Numbered from the stretch's first letter, positions 46,901 to 55,761 are shown. The stretch: DNA of 64,000 bases from Hybos culiciformis (GCA_964007475.1 CAXFZM010000074.1:1-64000); one strand, 5' to 3'. The notes: generated by a model not told the origin, from the letters alone. Numbers and translations are program-made.

Positions 46901-47131
46901 CATCGTAACCAGAAGTGTTACTAGGACTAATATAAATATTCAAAATGAAAATAGATTTACAAGAAGTCTTCAGTTTAATCGCAACGGCATCAATGAGAGT
47001 ATAAGAAGGCAGAGAAATCTGAGTGACATCAAGGTGAGAACGTGTCGCTATTAGAGCTCCACCACCTTTCGGAACATCGGAGCTGTCACCCTCAACATTG
47101 GTGTAACGATCTTTTCGAAAAATTTGAAAGC
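43991..47131 (-). mobile_element. CR1-like LINE, unit 3
   Basis: It is the third array copy, shortened by a deletion of about 220 bp at about 45062 (CTTGAGAG joined to TGAAAATTAATAGG), which removes part of the ORF2 C-terminus. Confidence 0.88.
44605..47131 (-). pseudogene. CR1-like ORF2, unit 3
   Basis: It has the same endonuclease fragment and RT (NYRPIAKISSIPKLFE, GVPQGSHLGPL, YADDMKIF), and the shared post-YADD frameshift at about 45199. The ~220-bp deletion then joins remote parts of the C-terminal domain. It differs from units 1 and 2 by scattered substitutions. Confidence 0.8.
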
Positions 47132-47526
47132 CCCTATATTTGGCGGACACGCAGGGCAAAAAAGACTATATGCAAAATTGAGGTCATGTTTTTATTGGAA
47201 AGGCATGAAAAAAGACGTAGCAACCTACGTCAGGGGATGTAAGAATTGTCAAATGAATAAAGCTAAAATTAAAAACATCGAACCACTTCAAATCACTAAA
47301 ACTCTAAATAAAGCGTTCGATACTATAATTATAGATACGATCGGCCCTTTCCAAAAAACTCAAAATTGAAATCTATATGCAGTCACATTAATGTGCGACT
47401 TGAGTAAATATTTAATTACGATACCAATAGCCAATAAAGAAGAAGAAGCGCAAGCCATTTTCGAACATTTTGTTCTATTATACGGCCCAATGAGAAAAAT
47501 TATTACTGATTGCGGTACTGAGTATG

Positions 47527-48279
47527 CACAGAAAAAAATTTGCTCGTACTAATAACTAAATAATTCGTTAAAATCAACGAAAAATTCGTTATTTTGGCTA
47601 CAACGAACATTTCGTTGAAAAAAGTTCGTAGTTCGTTAAAAAAGTTCGTTATACCCCAAAACCAAAAACCTTTCAAATTCTTCAGCAAAAACACCGCAAA
47701 GAAAAAATTTACTAGACTAAATTTTTTTTTTATTTATTTAATTTTTTATTTATTTCTTTTTTATTTTTTTATTATTTTTTTTTTTATTTTATTTTTTTAT
47801 TTTTTTTATTTTTTTTTATTTTTTTTTTATTTTTTTTTATTTATTTTTTTTTTTTTTATTTTATTTATTTTTTTTATTTATTAATTTTTTTTATTTATGT
47901 TTCTATTTTTTTTATTTATTTTTTAAATTTTTTTATTTAATTTTTTTTTTAATAATTTTTTTTATGCCCGCTTGTGGCTTCGAACCACTGTCATAAACAT
48001 TGCAATCCATCAACTCTGCCACTGAGCTATGAACTAAATTTACGGCAATGTGTAAAATGGAAAATATAAGTTCTGTATGGATTGAAATTTTTGTTTCCCG
48101 TATTTAACGATAACGAACTTTTTTAACGAGTACTAAAAATGAAAAAAATGTTCGTAATAAGAAAATAAACGAAATTTACGTTACAAAAACGTAATTATTC
48201 ATTATTTTTCGTTATCTTAACGAGAATGTCATTAACGAACTTTTTTGACGTAATGAGTACGAGCAAATTTTTTTCTGTG
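47527..48279. mobile_element. CAC-ended TIR element with tRNA-like cassette (copy E3), TSD TG
   Basis: The ends CACAGAAAAAAATTTGCTC and its exact complement define 753 bp. TG lies at 47525-47526 and 48280-48281. The array integrase copies show the empty site with a single TG. Inside are AACGAA-rich arms, a T-rich tract and the minus-strand tRNA-like head. No transposase is encoded. Confidence 0.88.
47975..48029 (-). other. tRNA-like Pol III promoter cassette in E3
   Basis: A box TAGCTCAGTGG (48019-48029) and B box GGTTCGAAGCC about 43 bases downstream on the minus strand. The D-arm stem pairs, the acceptor stem does not. Confidence 0.62.
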
Positions 48280-48785
48280 TGCCAATAGTGTAATAGTAGA
48301 ACTATTTAAATTACTAGATATTGAATGAATACTAGATTCTGAATGAATATCTAAGATCGTATATTAATGCAAACCATGATAATTGGGATTTATATTTAAA
48401 ATATTTTACGTATAATTATAATAGTACTCCAAATTCTAATTTCAATTTTATATACTCTCCTTACGAGGTAATATTTGGTAAACAACCAAATTCTCATGAT
48501 TCTCTCGATAGTTATGCGAAACATGTAAAATTTAATCTTCAAAATACAAATATAATTATTAAAAAATTTTTAGAAAAAGAAAAATTAAAAAATAAAGAGA
48601 TATACGATAAAAAAGCAACGAAAAATCAGTTCTTTTAAAAGAAGAAAACAGGACAAAATTAGATAATGAATATTCTGGTCCTCATAAAATAATTCAAATT
48701 GATGGCTTAAATGTTACATTGATAACAAATAAAAATAAAAGGATTAAAGTCCACAAAAATAGAATAATTAAAAATAATTGGTATA

Positions 48786-49432
48786 AAAAAAAAAAAAAAA
48801 AAAAATGTAAAATATATTTTATTATAAACATATTCAAAATATAAAGAACAATAATAAAATGGTACCATGTTATTAGTTGTTTATATTATTCCTATAAATA
48901 TAAGCTACGGTAATGCTTATTAGTTTAACATATATTATTATTAATATAAATAAAAATTTAAATTGATCAATTACAATATTAAATTTAAAATTTTTATTTT
49001 TTGTATTAAATTTCTAGTTTTACGCAGTTGTTAGACGAGAGTAAAAACTAGTCTTAACTATTTACATTGTACGAGTTTTTTATTGGTTTTTGTGATGTAA
49101 TTATTCTCCACTGGCTTAACTATAGTTAAAACTATTTACAAACTATTTTATTATTTTTACTTCACTTTTTAGTTTTTATTTACATTTAAAAAAAAAAAAT
49201 TTCATTTGACAAGTAATACTTTAGATTCAGAATATTTTTTAGTTAAAACTTTTAGTTATAAATATTTCAAAATTTAATTTTTTTTATACAATTTTTCACA
49301 CATACATTCAAAAAACATTTTAGTTATAACTAGTTTTTAGTCTCGTCTAACCTCCAAGTTATTGAATTAAACTTATTTTTTGAAACATAATAATTTTCTT
49401 ATTATATATATTTCTCAAATAAGCTTAATTTT
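48786..49432 (+). other. Ty3 3' untranslated region with nested MITE
   Basis: An A tract (48786-48805) and AT-rich sequence are homologous to the minus-strand element at 16692-17020. No env-like frame is present. It is interrupted by the MITE at 49023-49358. Confidence 0.7.
49023..49358. mobile_element. MITE with TTA TSD (PIF/Harbinger-like)
   Basis: The inner TIR GTTAGACGAGAGTAAAAACTAG is matched by its complement at the right end with one mismatch. The outermost seven bases are less conserved. TTA flanks both sides (49020-49022 and 49359-49361), and the minus-strand Ty3 element carries the uninterrupted site. A 3-bp TTA duplication suits PIF/Harbinger. No coding capacity. Confidence 0.72.
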
Positions 49433-49445
49433 AAAAGGAGGGAGG
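49433..49445 (+). other. Polypurine tract
   Basis: AAAAGGAGGGAGG lies directly before the 3' LTR. It is the plus-strand primer site for reverse transcription and is identical to that of the minus-strand element. Confidence 0.85.
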
Positions 49446-49669
49446 TGTAGTGCCCCCTTATTATTATATACATATTATTATATATTTTATATTATATACT
49501 CTCTTTCGTTAAGTTATCCTAATATTAGTTTCTAAGAAAGTATAAGACATGTCTAGGTACTTAGTTTTAAGTTAGTTTATAATCAACTCTTGATGGATAC
49601 ACTTTGAATAAATTATATTTAATAAATTAAACAACATTTTTCATTCAAAGATACCCTAGAGGTATCACA
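49446..49669 (+). repeat. 3' LTR (224 bp)
   Basis: It starts TGTAGTGCCCCCTTATT and ends GGTATCACA. It has the same length as the 5' LTR with one visible substitution. GTAAC follows. Confidence 0.95.
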
Positions 49670-49674
49670 GTAAC

Positions 49675-49900
49675 ACTAAAATGTGGGAGTAAAACTGATA
49701 ATCAAGTTATTCATATTGATTATCCGTTTCATTTTGCAAGTAAAATTTGTGATGCGAAGACAATATCAGCCGATGTTAGTTCGGATGCACAATTTTATAT
49801 TGCCACCGCTATTCTATCAATGTTATACTGTATGTTCATTGTAATTGTGTACACGTTTATTGATGAATTATATCGGGCGAAAAGTGAATTTCCATTAGCT
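49675..49900 (+). pseudogene. Synaptophysin-family gene, exon 2, right half
   Basis: It continues the interrupted codon and gives TLKCGSK, then IDYPFHFASKICDAK, DVSSDAQFYIATAILSMLYC and VIVYTFIDELYRAKSEFPLA. The exon ends at a GTAAGT donor (49901) in phase 0. There are no stops or frameshifts, and the joined exon is 279 nt. The lumenal loop with a YPF motif and two cysteines, the SSDAQF entry to helix 2, and the YRA(K) loop match synaptophysin/synaptoporin architecture. Later exons with helices 3 and 4 were not found in the window. The TE insertion should abolish the product of this allele. Confidence 0.8.
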
Positions 49901-50404
49901 GTAAGTATTTTGAATATAAATTTATTATATATATAGAGGTCTGTTTCAGGTTGGGCCGAAGACCATCCTTTGAGCAAAAAAATGAGCTGAATAGCCAATA
50001 AAGTAGGTCTAGAGTTGAATTTTGATTGAAAATAGGTCAAATATACCAAAACAGTACCCAGTTGGAAGCTGGCGGCGGAGCTGGCGCTTTAAGCTGTTGG
50101 GCGCAAAATTTTTGGCCGCCATAAAAGAACTGCAATTCTTTTTTTTGACACTTCATTTTTACAAACACTGTCAAACTTCATTAACAAATAAATATCCATT
50201 GAATTTTTTCGCAATTAAACACAACACACACAGGATAAACATATCCTTCGAATCGTCCCCAGGACAGGATCCTCGCAGGAACCTTGACCTCACTCTAAAG
50301 GCATGCAAAATTCATTCTTCGCCGATTTTTTGGCAGGGGGGACACAATTTTTTTTTTTTTTTAAAGCTCTGGAGCTTAGAATTCAGGCCATTAGGCCTTT
50401 AAGA
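49901..50404. other. Intron/flank of the synaptophysin-family gene
   Basis: It starts with the donor GTAAGTATTTTG. The GC-richer stretch at 49930-50400 (GGTTGGGCCGAAGACCATCC, TGGAAGCTGGCGGCGGAGC) has no recognisable frame and may be an old repeat. No next exon could be recognised. Confidence 0.45.
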
Positions 50405-50940
50405 GGATGGGTCTGCAGTGGGCCTAATTTTTATTTTTTTTTTTAAATAACAGAACACTTAATTTAAGTGATTTGAAATTGAAAAATTGACACAAATTCC
50501 AAAATCAGAGGTGGGAATCAAACCCACGACCGAACATGCCGTAGGATAAGGGCAATACCACTACACCATGACGGCCGATAAATTTTTAAAAAGAAGAAGA
50601 AGAAGAATTTTTTTTTAATTAAATTGTCAAAGCCAATTGTTGAGAAAAGATGTCTAGTTGTGAGCCCCGCCCCCCTGGAATCATGCTGCACTATGCATTT
50701 TTGAGGGGCTCGTCAGACGGGGACGCATCAGCAAGGGGACAGCAACGGGCTCCCATAAAAGAACAACAGAGTTTGAAGAACAGAATTATGCGCGCCTAAT
50801 TTTTTTAATCTTTTTTTTTTTTTATGATTTATGTTTTATTTTATGTTTTATGTTTTTCTGTTTTTCTGACATAATGTTTTGATATATAATCATAATAATA
50901 AAAATTAAAAAAAAAAAAAATTGGTTATTCTCTTTATTCT
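50405..50940 (-). repeat. tRNA-derived SINE-like repeat (inverted copy)
   Basis: It is homologous in inverted orientation to 28900-29390, including the tRNA-like head (A box complement CCACTACACCA, about 50557-50567) and the GC-rich block (about 50655-50755). The B box has decayed (TTCG to TTTG). It forms the inner end of the inverted duplication. Confidence 0.65.
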
Positions 50941-51210
50941 TTACTCTTTATTCTTTATTTATCTATTTTTACAATTTTTATTTTTATAATTTATGTTTAA
51001 AAAATTTTTATATTTTGTTACATCACAAATACAAATTTATATCACAAATACAAATTATTTATATCACAAATACTAATTCTAAAATTATATATTTATTTAT
51101 ATCACAAATACATTATCACAAATACAAATTTTAAAAATTACAAAAAATATTTAATTCATTATTTTCTATTAAATTTTAATCAGCAACAAAAACGACAATC
51201 AATTATCACC

Positions 51211-51946
51211 TCATTCATATTTCTCCAAATCTATTTTCATAATTTTTCGACGGGACAGTACAGGTTCTGATTCTGGCAATGCACAAGATGGTTCATCTGA
51301 AAACAAAATTATTTTCATTTAATTAAGATTTGTTTTATAAATATTCTATAAGGATTTTTATTTATAGAAAAATGAAGAACAGCCCTGAAGTAGATTCCAA
51401 GAGCAATAACGAAATACGTTTGGAGGCTTCCCACACCGATAATTGGAGGATAAAAAGTACGAATGTATGTTTTTTTGTTTTTGAAAAATAGGTGAAAAAC
51501 AAAGTATTTTTCTGAGGAAAAAAAGGAATAAAAGGATTTTTTTGCAAGCTTTAATAAAACTATAGTTACTATCACAAAAAAAAAAAAAACAATAATAAAT
51601 TATTACAAAAGAAAATTTTCTCAAAATTAAAACCTTTAATTCACTTTATAATTGAATTATTCTTATCTTAAAAATAATTAATATTATTTAATATAATATA
51701 TGTGCACTTACATTGTGGAGCAAACGCAAAGCTCCTCTGTAGCACCACACCACTGACTTGTAGGTAATTCCCACTACAAAGCTGCAGTTTAATGTAGCTT
51801 CCGATTTCTCGTTTGTAGCGGGAACTAGGTACGTCTACATGGTTGTTTTGCTCCACAAAACTTTTAACCGCATGTAACGACACTGCTGGTCGAATTGAAA
51901 AAAAAATAGCTGCATCTACCATTGCTGAAATTTTCATTATAAATGC
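51211..51946 (-). CDS. Linker-histone-like (H15) gene, copy B, two exons intact
   Basis: Exon a' (51712-51946) follows an acceptor (TTCTTTTTAG) and ends at a GTAAGT donor in phase 1. Exon b' (51211-51296) follows TTTTGTTTTCAG and closes at TGA (51211-51213). The product has about 103 residues. Residues ~5-75 resemble an H1/H5 globular domain: MVDAAIFFS, SLHAVKSFVEQ, YKREIGSYIKLQL, GNYLQVSGVVLQRSFAF line up with the MV..AI / SL.AIKKYI / IKK.LK / G.L.Q..G.GASGSFKL pattern. A short basic tail (LSRRKIMKIDLEKYE) follows, not the long Lys/Ala tail of canonical H1. ATG at 51937 can start it, but the exon extends to its acceptor, so an upstream exon is possible. The fold call is from pattern and moderate. 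Confidence 0.62.
51297..51711 (-). other. Intron of the H15-like gene, copy B
   Basis: This is the orthologous position to the copy A intron that carries the LINE. It contains the TATATTATATTA site once (about 51688-51700). A well conserved patch at 51360-51480 (versus 26620-26745) is open in more than one frame but lacks splice sites that fit the flanking phases. Confidence 0.6.
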
Positions 51947-53705
51947 TAAAAAGAAAAAAATAAATAATTAAAAAGGTAATTAAGTTTATACAATAATTTG
52001 TGGGGGCTTAGAAGTGTGTGATATAAATACAAAGAGAGATTGATTGTGAAAACGCGAACCGAGTGAAGGCTGCTCAAGCTCACTCTAAGTTTTTGGGACT
52101 GATATTCTATTTTTTGATGATTTTTTTTTTTTTTTTGGTTTAAATAAGGCTGGCTCTCTTGTGGGGCTGTCTCTGAGGCTTAATAGTGTCTAGACATTTT
52201 TATAATATAAATTCGTTTAATTTAAAATTTTTTTTTTTAATGTCTTTACAATGCAACGATAATTTAATTTAATTGCAATTCTATTATGCATTAATACAAC
52301 AATTGCAATGTAGTTAATTTTTTTTTTTTATCACTATACACGATTTATATACAAAATATAAAAATAATAAGCTAGGTTAGATAGGTTATTCCTCAAATTT
52401 GAGAGCTCACATATCTCGCGAACCACTGCATCGATTTGAATTATTTAAATGTCAAAAGGAGCGTAATTATATCAACCACATCAAACAGCATAAACTTCTT
52501 ATATATTCAAGTATACATTCTTTGTATACTCGTTTTAAATAATCATATTAATAAAACATCATCTAAATATTATTAAGTAATCTTTTTCTTTATCATAATA
52601 ATATCTTCTAATTATTTCAAGTTCAATTTTCTAAATTAGATAGAATAGATATTTTCAAGTACAAATTTTTCAAACACACTAGTTTTTAGCTAATCATGTT
52701 TATTACATATTAAATAGATTGTATAAAATAAGAAGAAAGAAAGAAAAATATTAATTCATCGAATTACGAGATATTAGATCTTACAAAGCCCGTATCAATA
52801 AAATAGAAACGTAAGTTAAATTTAAATTAATTTTCAAAATTATTTTCAAAATTATTTTATTTTAATTAGGAATATTTTAAAGAAAATTCGGTAATTATCG
52901 CTTTTATTTTGGCGAAAAAATTTAATCTTTAAATGTCTGCAAAAATCTGCAAAAAATCTGTTATTTAAACTTTTCGGTAAAGTAATTTCGAAACTTGATT
53001 TTGAATTTTTAGATAATTTTTTTAGAAACGTAAGAAATCATTACATTTAAAATACTTTGTACCGTTCGTAACTTTAGAAGTCGTTTTATCGTTACAAAAC
53101 AACGACGTATCCTCTTCGAAATTCAGTGAATCAAATGAAGTATTTGGAGACGACATATCTCTTATTTTTCCTGTTTTATTATTATTAATGGAACTTGATT
53201 TTTTTTTTTAATGGATTATATTTTGTTGAACCAAAAAATGTAAATTATGAAATATTTTCATTATAATTTGCCGGAGCTCTAAGATTTCGTTTTAATGGAT
53301 TCTCGATGTCAAGCTCTGTTTCAACTGTATTTTGTGTTTTTTTTTTTGAACTAGTTTTGTTCTCAGTTGGTTTAAATTCACAAGGATTTCACTAAATGTT
53401 ATAAATGTTATTTTTTTTGGTTTAATTCAAATTTTAACAAATTTTTTTTTTAGAAAACATTTTGAAGCTTGTGCATTTTTTAACTTAAAAAAAAATTAAA
53501 TGTTTAGGTCATGAAAAATAATTTTTGTTCTCCAAAACTCCCCAAAACAAACTTTTACCAGCTCGACAAGAAAACAAGGCAAAATTATAAATTGTAAAAA
53601 ATCAATTAATACAAAGATAATTAAGCTTGGTTGTAAATGTCTCAGCAATTATTGCAAACACCAAAGTCGGTATGAAAAAAAAAATTAATTACGAAATTAG
53701 TTATA
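51947..53705. other. Mostly non-coding flank
   Basis: Homology to copy A ends at about 52010. The remainder is AT-rich. AGGTTAGATAGGTTA at 52372-52386 is TTAGG-like but not an array. One short frame at 53022-53156 is listed separately. Confidence 0.45.
53022..53156 (-). CDS. Short frame of 44 codons, possible first exon
   Basis: It reads MSSPNTSFDSLNFEEDTSLF and on to a stop. Its base composition is less biased than the surroundings, and the Ser/Asp/Glu-rich start looks like an N-terminal protein segment. A weak donor (GGTACAAAG) lies inside. No homologue is recognised and it may be chance. Confidence 0.22.
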   Translation of the reverse strand: MSSPNTSFDSLNFEEDTSLFCNDKTTSKVTNGTKYFKCNDFLRF

Positions 53706-54457
53706 CACAGAAAGAAATTTGCTCTTACTGAAAACTAAAAAATGCGTTAAAATTAACGAAAATTTCGTTGATTTTGCACATACGAATATTTCGTTGAAAA
53801 AAGAACGTTGTTCGTTAAAAAAGTTCGTTATACCCCAAAACCAAAAACCTTTCAAATTCTTCAGCAAAAACACCGCAAATACAAAAAAAAAATTTACTAG
53901 ACTAAATTTTTTTTATTTATTTAAATTTTGTATTTATTTTTTTTTATTTATTTATTTTTTTATTTATTTTGTTTTTCATTTTTTTTTATTTTTTTTTTAT
54001 TTTTTTAATTTTTTTTTATTAATTTTTTTTATTTTTTATTTATTTTTTTTTTTTATTTATTAATTTTTTTTATTTAGGTTTCTTATTTTTTTAATTTATT
54101 TTTTAAATTTTTTTATTTTTCTTTTTTAATAATTTTTTTTATGCCCGCTTGTAGATTCGAACCACTGTCCTAAACATTGCAATCCACCAACTCTGCCACT
54201 GAGCTATGAACTAAATTTACGGCAATGTGTAAAATGGAAAATATAAGTTTTGTATGGAATGAAATTTTTGTTTCCCGTATTTAACGATTAACGAACTTTT
54301 TTAACGAGTACTAAAAAAGGTTAGTTTTTCTGTAATATGAAAAAATACGAAATTTACGTTATCAAAACCTACATTTTCTTAAATTTTTGTTATTTCAACG
54401 AGACTTTCAATAACGAACTTTTTTGACGTAAACGTTACGACCTTATTTTTCTCCGTG
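53706..54457. mobile_element. CAC-ended TIR element with tRNA-like cassette (copy E4), TSD TA
   Basis: The ends are CACAGAAAGAAATTTGCTC and a right end CTCCGTG with weaker inverse similarity. TA lies at 53704-53705 and 54458-54459. It is 752 bp and collinear with E3 throughout (ACCAAAAACCTTTCAAATTC, the T-rich tract and the tRNA-like head). Confidence 0.8.
54152..54207 (-). other. tRNA-like Pol III promoter cassette in E4
   Basis: A box TAGCTCAGTGG (54197-54207) and B box GGTTCGAATCT (54152-54162) are spaced as in a tRNA. D and T stems pair; acceptor and anticodon stems do not. Confidence 0.65.
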
Positions 54458-54780
54458 TAGCTTAGTAGCAGCTTGACTTGAAGTTATGATGTTGGATGTC
54501 ACAACTCGCAAATTACAGTTTAATTTTTTCCTTCAACCAAGAACTGAGAATCCATTGAAATTCAATAGATGATACCTACATAAACCTATCTCAAGCAGAA
54601 AATATTTAGCTTTACTGTATCTAGTTTGACTGATTAATAACTTTTTCGTAGGTACCTTTACCTATAGATACCTACTTATTAAGTTTCGATAAAATTAATT
54701 TTTCAACATTTTTACAATTCCCACCGAGAAAAATATCGTCACATTAATCGGTTTTTCATTTTCTTTCAAATTTTTTCTAG

Positions 54781-55690
54781 AGTCTTCAGGGGACTGGCCA
54801 CATTCAAGAATTTAGCATTCGTGTACCAAAAACTAAAAATAAAAGAAATCATGTGATGCGTTTTAATGCAACTCTTAATGTGGATTTTGCCAAATGGTCT
54901 AATGTTAAATTAGTACGTGAAAACAATATGAAAGAATATAAAGGTTATGATGCAAATATGCCAAAATATGGAGCTGGCTCAGAATATAATCGTGACTTGC
55001 GTGAGGAGGTTCGTAGAAAAAAAATCGGAATTATATCGAAACGATACAAACCTGAAGCACAACCATGGATTCTAAAAGTTGGCGGAAAATCGGGAAAAAA
55101 TTTCGTGGTATTCGTGAAGGGGGAGTTAGTGAAAATGCCGCTTTTTATGTTTTCACACATGCTCCTGATGGTGCTATTGAGGCGTATCCCCTAAATGAAT
55201 GGTATAATTTTCAACCGATCCAACGTTAAAAATCATTGTCTGCTGAAGAAGCCGAGCATGAATTTGGCAGACGAAAAAAAGTAATGAATTATTTTTCATT
55301 GATGTTTCTAAAACGATTAAAGGGTGACGACGAACCTGAACAAGATCCAGAAGAGAAAGCTTTAGCTAAAGCAGGAAGCAAAAAATCGAAAGGATTGCAA
55401 ATCAGTGAAAAATGGATGAATGGATTGATTCTGAAGACGAGTCTAGCTCAGAAGAGGAGGATAAGGATAAAAAAAAGTTTGAAGATAGCGACGATGAAGC
55501 TGATGGTAAGAAAAAGAAAACAGCAGCTGCAACTACTGTTAAAAAAGAAAAAACGAGATGTTGATGATGAAGCTTTTGAAGATTCAGATGATGGTTATGA
55601 AGAAGGTCGTGAATTAGATTATATTTCAGATAGTTCAGAAGATGAAGCAGATCCAGAAATAAAAGTTGCTAAAGAACTGAAATCACACAG
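54781..55690 (+). pseudogene. TfIIFalpha: TFIIF alpha subunit (RAP74) exon with frameshifts and a stop
   Basis: After an acceptor (TTTTTTCTAG) the exon encodes the conserved N-terminal domain of the RNA polymerase II factor TFIIF alpha: QEFSIRVPK, HVMRFNATLNVDFAKW, PKYGAGSEYNRDLREEVRRK, QPWILKVGGKSGK, and in the next frame GIREGGVSENAAFYVFTHAP and EWYNFQPIQR. Then come SLSAEEAEHEFGRRKKVMNY and acidic runs (DEADPEIKVAKELK), ending at a possible donor (CAG-GTTTTA). Lesions: one A lost in the run at about 55094-55099, TAA for a conserved Tyr at 55227-55229, and frame changes near 55410 and 55548, both in A-runs. Without introns inside 900 bp it is either one long exon or a retrocopy. The homopolymer lesions could be assembly errors; the stop is harder to explain so. 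Confidence 0.85.
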
Positions 55691-55761
55691 GTTTTATCAT
55701 AATTTATGTTTTTTTTTAATGTATTTTGTCTTTTGTATTTTGTTTTTCAATTAAATATAAT

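Larger units (their letters stand above)
35901..47131. repeat. Tandem array of three LINE-integrase units (~4.03, ~4.06 and ~3.14+ kb)
   Basis: Repeat starts (TACCATCACTCT) lie at 35901, 39928 and 43991. Each unit is an antisense LINE followed by about 705 bp of plus-strand integrase. The two junctions (about 39927 and 43990) fuse ATTAAAAAATTT of the integrase to TACCATC within the LINE 3' end, with TTT microhomology. Units 1 and 2 lack 16 bp after GGACACGCA that unit 3 keeps; unit 3 has its own ~220-bp deletion near 45062. Confidence 0.92.
47132..48785 (+). pseudogene. Ty3 integrase, array copy 3, continuing to its C-terminus
   Basis: This copy keeps GGACACGCAGGGCAAAAAAG as in the minus-strand element. 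It has the zinc-binding region, DTIGPFQKTQN, a stop, and ITDCGTEYA. It is interrupted by a MITE at 47527-48279 and resumes CCAATAGTGTAATAG. The Glu region is deleted. The C-terminal module is readable at about 48640-48780 (GPHKIIQIDGLNVT, IKVHKNRIIKNN), which in these elements binds DNA. Confidence 0.82.
30088..49669 (+). mobile_element. 412/mdg1-like Ty3 retrotransposon with nested insertions, TSD GTAAC
   Basis: GTAAC lies at 30083-30087 and 49670-49674. The order is 5' LTR, tRNA-Arg-type PBS, leader, gag, protease, RT, RNase H, integrase, polypurine tract, 3' LTR. The 19.6-kb span is inflated by a tandem array of three antisense CR1-like LINE units and by MITEs at 47527 and 49023; without them the element would be roughly 7.5-8 kb. 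LTRs differ at one visible site in 224. Gag, protease and RT carry stops or active-site losses. It interrupts a coding exon of a synaptophysin-family gene. Confidence 0.93.

Noticed and set aside
47594..47884. 96- and 114-codon Phe-rich frames in E3 and E4 (also 53719-54063)
   Set aside because: They translate the T-rich tract of the element; the similar frames reflect element homology and not a protein.
51360..51480. Conserved patch in the H15-gene intron as an extra exon
   Set aside because: It is similar in both inverted copies and open in more than one frame, but joining it to the upstream exon at the only acceptor creates a TAA, and copy A has a stop in the membrane-like frame. More likely conserved intron sequence.
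52372..52386. Telomeric TTAGG repeat
   Set aside because: Only two imperfect units; not an array.
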